Shown one piece after another: positions 26,766 to 35,437 of a stretch of DNA of 64,000 bases (positions within the stretch are counted from its first letter, which is position 1; every line of letters begins with the position of its first letter). Position numbers and translations under genes: made by a program. Location of the stretch: NCBI GenBank assembly GCA_002692965.1, contig NZNC01000005.1, positions 1-64,000 of the forward strand. Reading direction: 5' to 3'. Below the pieces are notes generated by a model. It did no database searches. It was not told where the DNA came from and worked only from the letters and a program-made list of their open reading frames with translations. The DNA comes from Haliea sp. (lineage in GTDB: Bacteria > Pseudomonadota > Gammaproteobacteria > Pseudomonadales > Halieaceae).

Positions 26766-29566
26766 TGGTGTCGCGCTGGCTGGCACGGGTTGCGTGTTTG
26801 CTCTGCCTGTTCTGTGTGCTCTCCGCGCGCGCTACCGCGGGCGAGACCGACACGCGGGCCCTGGAACTCCCGCCCCAGCCGCTGTCGGAATCACTGCTGG
26901 CGCTGTCCGCCGAATTCGGCCGTCCGATCCTGTTTGCGACTGCGCTGACACGCGGCCTGCAGGCACCAGCGCTGGAAGGGCTTGCGGGGCTTGAGGAGGC
27001 ACTCACCCGCCTGCTCGAGGGGCTTCCGCTTGCATTCCGCGTTGCCGCCTCCGGTGCCGTGGTCTTGTCGGCCGCGCCGGTCGCCACGGCGAAGGAGGCG
27101 TCCCTGCCGCCCGCGCCGGAGGAAGAGGTGCTGGTGACAGGCAGCCATATTCCGCGGGATTCCCAGAAACATCTTCCGCTACAGCGGGTGCGCGTGGACC
27201 GGGATGAAATGGCACTCAGCGGTATCGCCGAGCTGGGGGAACTGCTGGGTCGGCTGCCCTCGACCTCGGGCAACCAGATCCAGGTGCATAATCTCAACCA
27301 GCCGCTGACCGCCGGCGCGACCACGTTCAATCTGCGCAACCTGGGGCTGGGGGCGGCCCTGGTGCTGGTGGACGGCAAGCGCCCCGCCCGTGCGGCGGTT
27401 GCCACTACCGAGGGAGAGACCTTCGTTGATGTCGGCAACCTGGTGCCGGCTATTGCCCTGGAGGCTATCGATGTGGTGCACGGGGGGGTGTCGGCAATCT
27501 ATGGTAGCGACGCAGTCGCGGGTGTGGTCAATCTCCAGACCCGGGAACAGTTTCGCGGGCTGGAACTGGCCCTGCGGCAGCAGTCCACGGATAGCGCCGA
27601 TCAGACGGACACGCGGGCCTCCGTGCTGGCCGGTCAGTGGTGGGGAGGTGGCGAGCTGCGCTGGCTGGGCGCGGCCAGCTTCCTGCATCGGACGGCGCTC
27701 TCCACCGAAGACCGCGCCTTTGCCCGCGGAACGGCGATCAGCAGCCTGGGCTTTCCCGGAACCTTCGTCAGCGCCGACCAAGTGCGTGCGGATCCGGCCT
27801 GTGGAGTGGGTAACTCCCGGGTCGACCCCGCGACCGGGTTTTGCCAGCTGGATATTTCCGGCTATTTCGACCTGACCCCGCGGGAACAGCGGCTGCAGTG
27901 GTGGACGCGACTGGAGCATGTTCCCTCGGCGACACAGCGAGCCAGCGTCACCCTGGCCTACAATCGCGCCGAAGTCGGCGTGCGGGCTTCTCCCTCCTTT
28001 CCTTTTGCGCGACACATTCCCGAGGTGCCGGCCCACAATCCGGGCAATCCCCTGGGTGAAGCGGCCTATTTCTACGGCCGGGTGCTCGGTGTCGGCTCGC
28101 CGGCCTCGCTAACGGAAAGCGATTACCAGCACGCCTTTGTCGCGGCAGAAGTCGAGCGGCACATGCCCCTGTTGTCTCTGCGTGCCAGCCTGTCCCACAG
28201 TCGCAACACCACCGACTATGAACGGCGTGACACGCTCAGGCCACAGTTGGAAGCTGCCCTGGACGGGCGCGGCGGCCCCGGGGGCGACCAGTACTGGAAC
28301 CCCTTGTACGGCAGTGCCAATGATCCCGCACTGGTAGAGAGTTTGCTCGCCGAGTGGGGAATGCGCGGTCGCTCCAGTCTTACCGTCGCCGAGCTGCTGG
28401 CATCCACCGACTGGTACACAACGGCGGCGGGACAACATGCCGTGGCGCTTGGCCTGCAGTTTCGTCGCGAGGGCCTCAGGCACAGTTTTGGTCGGGCCTT
28501 CAACGAAGGGCGCTTCCTGACCCTGGGAGGAGGACCGGACTTCGGCGGCAGCCAGCGGGTCAGTGCCCTGTTTGCGGAGTGGCACCAGCGTTTCAGTCCG
28601 GCCCTGAGCGTGGAGCTGGCACTCCGGCACGAGGACTACGATGGCCGCCTGGGGGTGTTTTCGCCCGGTCTCACCCTGCTCTGGAACCCGCGACCCGCGC
28701 TCGCCCTGCGCAGTGCCTGGAGCCGGTCCTTCGCCGCCCCGACGCTGTTCCAGCGGGTCGCCCGCCAGTCAGTGAGTACCGCGGTCAGCGATCGGCAGAC
28801 CCTGAATACGCCGGTCTTCGTGAATATCGTCGCCGAGGGCTCCCGCGATTTGCAGGCGGCGGTAGCCGACGCCTGGTCAGCGGGGCTCAGCCTGGGAGAG
28901 GAGGGGGCCGCGTACCTGGATCTTGACCTGTGGCATTACACCGTCGACGACCTGATCTTCAAGGAGCCCGCGCAGTTGATTGTGGATGCCGCCCAGGCGG
29001 GTGACCCCTCGGCCATGGCGCGTGTGCGCCGGGACCCGCTGACGGGCCATATCGAGCGGGTGACCACGGCCTTTGTCAACGGTGCTTCGGTCCGCACCTG
29101 GGGGTTGGACGGGCACCTGGGCCGGCGGTATCAATTTGACGGCTTCTCCCTGGGCCCCTCGGCCCGCTTCAACTGGGTGGGCGCTTATCGGGTGGAGGAT
29201 CATGTCCGAGGGCTGACGCGAGACGCCGTCGGCCAGCTCAATGCCACACTGCCTGGGGTGCGTGCCTTGCCGCGCTGGCGCGGGCAATTGCAGCTGGACT
29301 GGCAGAGCGGTGGTCACCAGGGGCGTCTGCAAGTGAACCACGTGGATGCCTACCGCGACGAGAGTGGGGAAGGCGGTGACATCGATAGCCACACCACGCT
29401 GGATGCCCACTATCGCTGGACCCGTGATGGCTGGAGTCTGGGTGCCGGTGTGCTCAATCTCACCGACAGGGACCCGCCGTCAGTGCGCGGTTTCCTCGGT
29501 TACGACAGCCGCACCCATGACCCCCGCGGCCGCCTCTGGTATGTGGAATTGAACCGGCGCATCTGA
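26765..29566 (+). CDS. TonB-dependent receptor with N-terminal STN signalling domain
   Basis: A 933-residue outer-membrane receptor. Signal peptide (about 1-26), then the STN domain (LELPPQPLSESLLALSAEFG to LAFRVAASGAVVL, about 35-105), plug domain with EEEVLVTGSHIP, NLRNLGLGAALVLVDGKRPA and YGSDAVAGVVNLQTREQF, and a 22-strand barrel ending GRLWYVELNRRI. The STN domain signals to FecR when substrate binds. Plug and barrel resemble those of the next gene throughout, including WNPLYGSANDPALVESLLAE, so the two are diverged tandem duplicates. Barrel sequences fit receptors for oligosaccharides or peptides rather than siderophores, but the ligand is unknown. The operon has no Fur box that I can see. 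Confidence 0.92.
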   Translation: MVSRWLARVACLLCLFCVLSARATAGETDTRALELPPQPLSESLLALSAEFGRPILFATALTRGLQAPALEGLAGLEEALTRLLEGLPLAFRVAASGAVVLSAAPVATAKEASLPPAPEEEVLVTGSHIPRDSQKHLPLQRVRVDRDEMALSGIAELGELLGRLPSTSGNQIQVHNLNQPLTAGATTFNLRNLGLGAALVLVDGKRPARAAVATTEGETFVDVGNLVPAIALEAIDVVHGGVSAIYGSDAVAGVVNLQTREQFRGLELALRQQSTDSADQTDTRASVLAGQWWGGGELRWLGAASFLHRTALSTEDRAFARGTAISSLGFPGTFVSADQVRADPACGVGNSRVDPATGFCQLDISGYFDLTPREQRLQWWTRLEHVPSATQRASVTLAYNRAEVGVRASPSFPFARHIPEVPAHNPGNPLGEAAYFYGRVLGVGSPASLTESDYQHAFVAAEVERHMPLLSLRASLSHSRNTTDYERRDTLRPQLEAALDGRGGPGGDQYWNPLYGSANDPALVESLLAEWGMRGRSSLTVAELLASTDWYTTAAGQHAVALGLQFRREGLRHSFGRAFNEGRFLTLGGGPDFGGSQRVSALFAEWHQRFSPALSVELALRHEDYDGRLGVFSPGLTLLWNPRPALALRSAWSRSFAAPTLFQRVARQSVSTAVSDRQTLNTPVFVNIVAEGSRDLQAAVADAWSAGLSLGEEGAAYLDLDLWHYTVDDLIFKEPAQLIVDAAQAGDPSAMARVRRDPLTGHIERVTTAFVNGASVRTWGLDGHLGRRYQFDGFSLGPSARFNWVGAYRVEDHVRGLTRDAVGQLNATLPGVRALPRWRGQLQLDWQSGGHQGRLQVNHVDAYRDESGEGGDIDSHTTLDAHYRWTRDGWSLGAGVLNLTDRDPPSVRGFLGYDSRTHDPRGRLWYVELNRRI

Positions 29567-29645
29567 GCTGCCTTCTTCGGGGGTGGGGTAAATGCGCCCC
29601 GCTTGCGTCTCTCTGACGGGTTCCATCCATACATGGAGAGACACA

Positions 29646-32219
29646 ATGAAAACACCCAGACTATCTGTCACTGCATCGACCGCGCTCGCCCTGGCGGGTT
29701 TTAGCCTCCTGCCGCTGGCGCAAGCCGTACAGGCTCAGCAGGAGCCAGCACTCGAGGAAGTGGTTGTCACCGGCAGCCATATCCGCCGCAAGAGCCAGTT
29801 TGATACCCCTTCGCCGCTTTCGGTCGTCAACCGCTCCGACATGCTCGACCAGGGGGCTTCCACGGTGGTCGACGTGATCAAGAACCTGCCGGAGAATTCC
29901 GGTGCGGAGTTCCAGGTCGACAACCTGAACCAGCCGCTCACCAGCGGGACCTCCAATATCAATTTGCGCAACCTGGGGCTGGGTTCGACCCTGGTGATGA
30001 TCAACGGCCAGCGCCAGACGCTCAGTGCGGTGGCGGCCACCGATGGCAGCAGCTTCGTGGATACCAACTCCCTGGTGCCCTTCATCGCCCTGGAGCGGAT
30101 CGAGGTGCTGAAGGATGGTGCCGCCGCGACCTATGGTTCGGATGCTGTCGCCGGTGTGGTGAATTTTATTACCCGCGACAACTTCGAGGGGCTGGAAATC
30201 CAGGGCAAATACCAGAGTGTGGACACCGGCAGCCACTCGGACAGCGAGCTGGGCATCATCTGGGGTGGCGGCAACGAGCGCACGCACCTGGTGCTCGCCG
30301 CCAGTTATTTTGACCGCGATCCCCTGCAGTCCGATGAACGCGAGTTTACCGAGGGTACTGCTCTGTCCAGCCTGGGCCAGCCCGGCACTTTCCTGACCAG
30401 CGAGGGCTTCCAGGTAGACCCTGCCTGTGGCGTGAGTGGCGGTTTTGTCCGCGCCAATGGCTTCTGCGGCTTTGACTACTCGCCCTACTTCGACCTCAGC
30501 CCCGAGGAGCAGCGCTGGCAGGCTTTCGGCAAATTGACCCACGACTTCAGCGAGACCACCACCGGCAAACTGGAAGTGTCCTACGCGGACACCGAGGTCG
30601 AAGTCATCGCCTCGCCGTCCTTCCCCTTTGCCACCTTCTTCCCCACCGTACCCGCACACAATCCCGGTAACCTGTGGGGCGAGGACGCGCAGTTCTTCGG
30701 GCGCGTCCTGGGTGCGGACGCGGGTCCGTCGGTCGCGGTCAATGAATACGAAACCGCCCGGATCGCCGGCTCCCTGGAAGGCAGCTTCCGCTCTGGCTGG
30801 TACTGGACCCTGAACGCGAGCTACAGCGAGCAGGAAGTGTTCTACGACAAGGGTGACGTGCTGCAGGATCGTGCGATTGCCGCCCTGGAAGGTCGCGGTG
30901 GTCCCAACAACGACCAGTACTGGAATCCCCTCTACGAGGGCGAGGATGACCCCGCGGTGATTGCCGACATGTTCGGCTCCACCGGCTTGCGCGGCGAGAC
31001 CAGCCTGTATACCGTGGATGGCATCGTCTCCGGCGACTTGATGGAGATCAGCGCCGGCACCGTCCAGGCGGCCTTTGGCGTGCATTACCGCGATGAAGAC
31101 CTCGCCCATGACTGGAGCGACGACTTCAACAACCGCGCCTTCCTCAACCTCTTTGGTGGCCCCGACTACAGTGGCAGCCGCGACGTCTACGCCCTGTTCG
31201 GCGAGTTCAGCATTCCCCTTGCCGATACCCTGGAAATGCAGGCCTCCGCGCGTTACGAGGACTACGGCTCCGGGCTCGACAGCCTGGACCCGAAACTGGC
31301 TCTGCTGTGGCGCCCGAGTGACCAGTGGTCGGTGCGCGGCAGTATCGGGACGGCTTTCCGTGCGCCATCACTGTTCCAGACCATCGCCACCCAGGCCACC
31401 CAGGCCAACATGTATGATCCACTGAGCGACAGCACGGTGTATCGCTCGGTGCAGACAGTCGGCAATCCGGACCTGGAGCCGGAGGAGGCGGATGTCTTCA
31501 ACACCGGGGTGACCTGGGCGCCGACCGATGCCCTGGAACTGAGCCTCGACTACTGGTACTTCAAGTACGACGACCTGATCGTGAAACAGGTGCCGGATGT
31601 CGTGGTTGCCCAGGAAGTCGCAGACACCCAGGCGGGCTTGCAGGGCACCGAGGCACAGCAACGCGTGATCCGGGATCCTGCGAGTGGCTTGATTACCTTC
31701 GTCAAGACCGACTTCATCAATGCCTCGTCGGCCGAGACAGATGGCCTCGACCTGAGCTGGACCTATCGTTTTGCCCCGCAGGGCATGGGGGACTTCCGCT
31801 TCGGTGGCACCTGGACCTGGATGAACCGCTACGACCTGCGGGAGGGGCCGGATTCCCCCGAGATCGACGCCGTCGGCAGCCGCAACCGGCTGAACTTCGC
31901 CCGCTCGATGCCCGAGTGGCAGGGCAATCTCAATCTTGCCTGGATGCAGGGGCCACACAGTGCGGCGGCTTACCTCCGCTACACCGACAGCTACGTGGAT
32001 GATGGCAACGATACCCGGATAGACAGCCACACAACCCTCGACCTGCGCTATGCCTACGATTTCGAGCAGCTGGGTGAGGGCAGTGCCACGATTGCCGTTG
32101 GCGCGATCAATGTCACCGACGAAGATCCGCCCACGGTCAACGACCTTCTGGGCTACGATACCAAGGTCCACGATCCGCGCGGGCGCATGTTCTATCTGAA
32201 CGTCACCTACGCTTTCTGA
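29646..32219 (+). CDS. TonB-dependent receptor without STN domain
   Basis: An 857-residue outer-membrane receptor with signal peptide (ALALAGFSLLPLAQAVQAQ), TonB-box-like LEEVVVTGSHIRR, plug (NLRNLGLGSTLVMINGQRQT; YGSDAVAGVVNFITRDNF) and barrel ending GRMFYLNVTYAF with C-terminal aromatic residue. It is a close paralogue of the preceding receptor but lacks the STN domain, so it can transport but not signal through FecR. A GGAGAG ribosome binding site precedes the ATG at 29646. A rho-independent terminator follows 18 bases after the stop. Likely induced by the upstream sigma factor, or expressed from the 80-base gap before it. Confidence 0.92.
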   Translation: MKTPRLSVTASTALALAGFSLLPLAQAVQAQQEPALEEVVVTGSHIRRKSQFDTPSPLSVVNRSDMLDQGASTVVDVIKNLPENSGAEFQVDNLNQPLTSGTSNINLRNLGLGSTLVMINGQRQTLSAVAATDGSSFVDTNSLVPFIALERIEVLKDGAAATYGSDAVAGVVNFITRDNFEGLEIQGKYQSVDTGSHSDSELGIIWGGGNERTHLVLAASYFDRDPLQSDEREFTEGTALSSLGQPGTFLTSEGFQVDPACGVSGGFVRANGFCGFDYSPYFDLSPEEQRWQAFGKLTHDFSETTTGKLEVSYADTEVEVIASPSFPFATFFPTVPAHNPGNLWGEDAQFFGRVLGADAGPSVAVNEYETARIAGSLEGSFRSGWYWTLNASYSEQEVFYDKGDVLQDRAIAALEGRGGPNNDQYWNPLYEGEDDPAVIADMFGSTGLRGETSLYTVDGIVSGDLMEISAGTVQAAFGVHYRDEDLAHDWSDDFNNRAFLNLFGGPDYSGSRDVYALFGEFSIPLADTLEMQASARYEDYGSGLDSLDPKLALLWRPSDQWSVRGSIGTAFRAPSLFQTIATQATQANMYDPLSDSTVYRSVQTVGNPDLEPEEADVFNTGVTWAPTDALELSLDYWYFKYDDLIVKQVPDVVVAQEVADTQAGLQGTEAQQRVIRDPASGLITFVKTDFINASSAETDGLDLSWTYRFAPQGMGDFRFGGTWTWMNRYDLREGPDSPEIDAVGSRNRLNFARSMPEWQGNLNLAWMQGPHSAAAYLRYTDSYVDDGNDTRIDSHTTLDLRYAYDFEQLGEGSATIAVGAINVTDEDPPTVNDLLGYDTKVHDPRGRMFYLNVTYAF

Positions 32220-32236
32220 ATTCCGGTCATTTGCCG

Positions 32237-32264
32237 GCGGGGCCTGTGTGCCCCGCTTTTTTTT
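32237..32264 (+). terminator. rho-independent terminator after the TonB receptor genes
   Basis: Stem GCGGGGC, loop CTGTGT, stem GCCCCGC, then eight T residues (32257-32264). It ends the surface-signalling/receptor transcript; the ribosome binding site of the next gene follows directly (GGGAG at 32265). Confidence 0.9.
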
Positions 32265-32275
32265 GGGAGACACGC

Positions 32276-32797
32276 ATGTCTGAACAACGGATCGACGCGC
32301 TGGAGCGAAGGCTGCAGCGCGCCGAAGATGAACTGGCCATTCGCAACCTGATCGCCCGCTATGGCATGGCGGTGGACTGCGGCGACGTGCAGGCTGCTCT
32401 GGACTGTCACCTCAGTGATGCCGTCTATGTCGTCTCCGCGCCGCGGGCGGGCCGGGAGGAGAGCGGGACGAATGCGGATCTCGATCTGCGCGGCCACCAG
32501 GCCATTCGCGAGATGTTGAGCTCGGAGCTGCACCAGTCGCTGTTGCCGGGTTGTGCGCACACCGTCGGGCCCCTCACCGTCGAGGTGGAAGGCGACGTGG
32601 CGCAGGCGACCGGCTATTCCCGGCTCTACCACAGCAGCGAGGGACCGCCCCAATTGATGCGCCTGGGGGTGAATGCCTGGGAGCTGCGTCGTCACGCGGG
32701 GCGCTGGTACATCAGCCGGCGCACGTCGCGCCTGGTGTCGGAGTCTGCGGCGCAGGCGCTCCTGCAGGGCGCGGCCTGGGTGCCTCAGGCGTCCTGA
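32276..32797 (+). CDS. NTF2-like (SnoaL) family protein
   Basis: A 173-residue protein of the nuclear-transport-factor-2 fold: EDELAIRNLIARYGMAVDCG, then DCHLSDAVYVVSAP, GHQAIREMLSSELH, HTVGPLTVEVEGDVAQATGY and NAWELRRHAGRWYISRRTSR. The family includes ketosteroid isomerases, SnoaL cyclases, dehydratase small subunits and non-catalytic binding proteins; no specific active site stands out. It begins with a short coiled segment (RIDALERRLQRAE). Lies between the receptors and the DUF6502 gene, in the same direction but separated by the terminator. Confidence 0.8.
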   Translation: MSEQRIDALERRLQRAEDELAIRNLIARYGMAVDCGDVQAALDCHLSDAVYVVSAPRAGREESGTNADLDLRGHQAIREMLSSELHQSLLPGCAHTVGPLTVEVEGDVAQATGYSRLYHSSEGPPQLMRLGVNAWELRRHAGRWYISRRTSRLVSESAAQALLQGAAWVPQAS

Positions 32798-32843
32798 GTC
32801 GGCGGCCTTCCCGGGGGCAAGCGCGGAAAAGTCGACAAAGCAT

Positions 32844-32872
32844 TTGACGGTCGGCTTAATTGGGATTATTTT
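32844..32872 (+). promoter_or_regulatory. predicted sigma-70 promoter of a leaderless DUF6502 transcript
   Basis: TTGACG (32844-32849), 17-base spacer, TATTTT (32867-32872). Seven to eight bases downstream transcription would begin at 32879-32880, where the A of the ATG lies (32880). No ribosome binding site is seen, so the mRNA would be leaderless. The -10 box lies mainly in the spacer of the inverted repeat at 32857-32880. Confidence 0.6.
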
Positions 32873-32880
32873 CCCAATTA
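32857..32880. repeat. perfect 9-bp inverted repeat at the DUF6502 start codon
   Basis: TAATTGGGA (32857-32865) and TCCCAATTA (32872-32880) are exact complements, six bases apart, and the last A is the first base of the ATG. It overlaps the -10 element and the presumed transcription start, an ideal place for a repressor dimer. Since the transcript probably starts at the ATG, an RNA hairpin is less likely. Confidence 0.75.
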
Positions 32881-33701
32881 TGGACATGCCAATTCAAAAT
32901 GCGCTCGCCGAGGGCGTACTCAAGATCCTGCGACCGCTGGCGCGCATCCTGCTTTCCCACGGGATGGCCTGCGGTACCTTCACCGAGCTGGCGCGGCGCG
33001 CCTTCGTCGACGCCGCTTTCGAGCAGTTGCGCCGGGAGGGGCATCGCCCGACGGTATCCAGTGTTTCGGCCCTGACCGGGCTCAGCCGCAAGGAAACAGC
33101 GCGGTTGAGGGACGCGGCACCGGAAGAGGATGTCTCCAACCAGCAGCGTTACAGTCGGGCGATCCGCGTGATCAGTGGCTGGGTCAACGATCCTGCCTTC
33201 CTGGATCACGAGGGCCAGCCTGCGGTACTGCCCATGGAGGGCGAGTTCGGCAGTTTCACGGCACTGGTACGGCAGTACAGCGGGGATATCCCGCCGGTGG
33301 CGATGCTGCAGATTCTCCAGGCCAGCAACAATGTCGAGTACGCCGGGAGCAAGGTGATGTTGCGATCGCGCGCCTACATTCCGATGGCCACGCCCCTTGA
33401 GCGCATCGGAATTCTGGGTACCGATGTCGCGGAGCTGGTGCAAACCATAGGACACAACCTGGCGGCGGAGCCCGAGCGCCGTTACTTCCAGCGCAAGGTG
33501 TCCAACTACAGCCTGCCGCGGGCGGCACTGCCCGCGTTCCGGGATCTCACCACCCGTCAATCCCAGGAATTGCTGGAAGCCTATAACACCTGGCTGCTAC
33601 AGCACGAGACAGACAGCAGTGAAGATCACGCCAACCCACCGGCTTATGTCGCCGTGGGCATCTATTACCACGAGGATTCTCCCGGGGAGGTACAGTCATG
33701 A
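32880..33701 (+). CDS. DUF6502-family protein
   Basis: A 273-residue protein of a family with no established biochemistry. The N-terminal third resembles a winged-helix layout: LRPLARILLSHGMACGTFTE, AFEQLRREGHRPTVSSVSAL and TGLSRKETARLRDA, a putative DNA-binding region. The middle (YSRAIRVISGWVNDPAFLD to FTALVRQYSGDIPPVAMLQ) is helical, and the C-terminus is QRKVSNYSLPRAALPAFRDL. It ends in ATGA shared with the DUF5666 start, so translation is coupled. Start chosen at 32880 (MDMPIQ); an alternative Met is six bases later. If it binds DNA, the palindrome at its own start is the obvious autoregulatory site. Confidence 0.8.
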   Translation: MDMPIQNALAEGVLKILRPLARILLSHGMACGTFTELARRAFVDAAFEQLRREGHRPTVSSVSALTGLSRKETARLRDAAPEEDVSNQQRYSRAIRVISGWVNDPAFLDHEGQPAVLPMEGEFGSFTALVRQYSGDIPPVAMLQILQASNNVEYAGSKVMLRSRAYIPMATPLERIGILGTDVAELVQTIGHNLAAEPERRYFQRKVSNYSLPRAALPAFRDLTTRQSQELLEAYNTWLLQHETDSSEDHANPPAYVAVGIYYHEDSPGEVQS

Positions 33702-35437
33702 CAGAGGCATATCGGAACAGAACCATTGCTACGGCGAGTGCGCTTTCCCTTGTCCTCGCTGCCTGCGGCGGCGGTGGCGGTGGTGGAAGCGACCTGGCAG
33801 CCAACAACCCGACACCCACCGGTGGCGGCATCGGGGGCTCGGGGCAGTCGACTACCAGCAGCGGCACGATCGACGGCTTTGGCAGCATTTTCGTCAATGG
33901 TGTCCGGTTTGAGACAGAGGACGCGGAAGTCATTGTCGATGGCGAAACGCTCGACGAGCGGGCCCTGCGCCTCGGCATGGTGGTGGCCGTCGCCGGAGAG
34001 ATCAACGCCGATGGTCGCAATGGCGTGGCTCGTCAGGTGGTCTACGACAATGAAATCCGGGGCCCGATCGCCGCCATCGAAGTGAGTGCCGACGGCGACA
34101 CCAAGTTGCTGACCATCCTCGGTGTGAAGGTGCTGGTGGAGCGCCTCTCCACGGTGTTCGATGATGTCACCTTCGATACACTGGCAGTGGATGACGTGGT
34201 TGAAGTGTCCGGCTTCATCGGCCGTGGCGACAGTATCCGGGCCACCCGCCTGGAGCGCGAGGAGCGCTTCGTGCCGGGGCAGACGCGGGTCGAGGCGCGG
34301 GGGCGCGTCAGCGCTCTGGTCGGCGATCAGTTCCAGTTGGGCAGCGTACTGGTGGACGCCAGCCAGGCCCGGATCGTGGGTGAGGGCGGCAACAGCCCCC
34401 TGGCCGAAGGAGACAGCATCAAGGCCATCGGCACCCTGGAAGGGGATGTGCTGCTCGCCGAGCGTATTGTGCGTGCCCCCGGCCTCGCCGTGAGTGTCGG
34501 TGATGTCGAGGATGCGGTGCGCATTCAGGGGACGATTACCGATTTTGTCGATCCCGGCAATTTTCTGGTCAACGGCATCCTGGTGGATGCCAGTCAGGCG
34601 GAGCTGTTACCCCGCAGCCTGGTACTCGACAACGGTCTGGTGGTGGAAATTACCGGCCGCTGGGAGGGTGATGTCCTGATTGCCGAGCGCCTGGTGTCCC
34701 GCCGTGGTCGCATCGAGATCGAGGCCGATGTGAGTGGCGTGGATGCCGAAGCCGGTATCGTGACGGTCGATCTTTTCCCCGGTGACATCAGCGTACAGGT
34801 TGACGCCCGCACCCGGCTGCGGGATGACGACGACAGCAACCGGCGCCTGACCCTGGCGGACATCATGCCCGGCAACTTCCTCGAGGTGGAGGCACAGTTG
34901 CTGGATGGCAACCTGGTGGCGACCAGTCTGCGCCTGGAGGACGAGCAGGACGACGACCGTTTGCAGGGGCCGGTGGAGGCCTTCACCGCGGGTGTGGATA
35001 TCACCGTGCTCGGCATCACCTATCTGGTCGGAGGAAATACCGAGTACGAGGATCGCAGCGATATCGCGCTGACAGAGCAGGCCTTCTTTGACAGTCTGCA
35101 GGTGGGCGACCTGGTGGCTATCGAGGATGACGAGCTGGCCGACGGCATCGCCGACGAGATCGAGTTCGAAAACCGCGAACTGCTGGATGGCGAGCGCGAA
35201 TTCCTCTGCGATGATGACAGCTGCGATGACACCAACGAGGATGAGGGTGGCGACGATGTTAGCGAGGAAGACGATCTGAGCGGTGAGGACGAGGGCGAAG
35301 ACGACCTCACGGGTGAAGACGACCTCACGGGCGAGGATGACCTCACCGGCGAAGATGAGTTCGAGGAGGAGGATGCCTCCGAGGGGGCGGATGATCTCAG
35401 TGCGGAAGAGGTGCCGGAGAACGAGGCTGCAGGCTAG
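33698..35437 (+). CDS. DUF5666-repeat lipoprotein with acidic C-terminal tail
   Basis: A 579-residue exported protein: signal ending SLVLAACGGGGGGG (lipid Cys about residue 23 followed by a glycine linker), then about six DUF5666 units of ~60-70 residues (GTIDGFGSIFVNGVRFETED; RVSALVGDQFQLGSVLVDAS; GTITDFVDPGNFLVNGILVD; VEAFTAGVDITVLGITYLVG), which are predicted small beta-barrels. From about residue 490 the sequence becomes extremely Asp/Glu rich, with three copies of an 18-base unit (35300-35353). Only one Cys pair (CDDDSC) is in the tail. The acidic tail could bind Ca2+ or other cations. DUF6502 and DUF5666 genes occur together in other bacteria; what they do is unknown. It ends back to back with the sulfotransferase gene, sharing CTAG. 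Confidence 0.85.
   Translation: MTEAYRNRTIATASALSLVLAACGGGGGGGSDLAANNPTPTGGGIGGSGQSTTSSGTIDGFGSIFVNGVRFETEDAEVIVDGETLDERALRLGMVVAVAGEINADGRNGVARQVVYDNEIRGPIAAIEVSADGDTKLLTILGVKVLVERLSTVFDDVTFDTLAVDDVVEVSGFIGRGDSIRATRLEREERFVPGQTRVEARGRVSALVGDQFQLGSVLVDASQARIVGEGGNSPLAEGDSIKAIGTLEGDVLLAERIVRAPGLAVSVGDVEDAVRIQGTITDFVDPGNFLVNGILVDASQAELLPRSLVLDNGLVVEITGRWEGDVLIAERLVSRRGRIEIEADVSGVDAEAGIVTVDLFPGDISVQVDARTRLRDDDDSNRRLTLADIMPGNFLEVEAQLLDGNLVATSLRLEDEQDDDRLQGPVEAFTAGVDITVLGITYLVGGNTEYEDRSDIALTEQAFFDSLQVGDLVAIEDDELADGIADEIEFENRELLDGEREFLCDDDSCDDTNEDEGGDDVSEEDDLSGEDEGEDDLTGEDDLTGEDDLTGEDEFEEEDASEGADDLSAEEVPENEAAG
35300..35353 (+). repeat. three tandem 18-bp units encoding DDLTGE
   Basis: Units at 35300-35317, 35318-35335 and 35336-35353 each encode DDLTGE, differing by a few silent changes. 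They lie in the acidic tail of the DUF5666 lipoprotein. Repeat number could change by slippage without breaking the frame. Confidence 0.85.
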
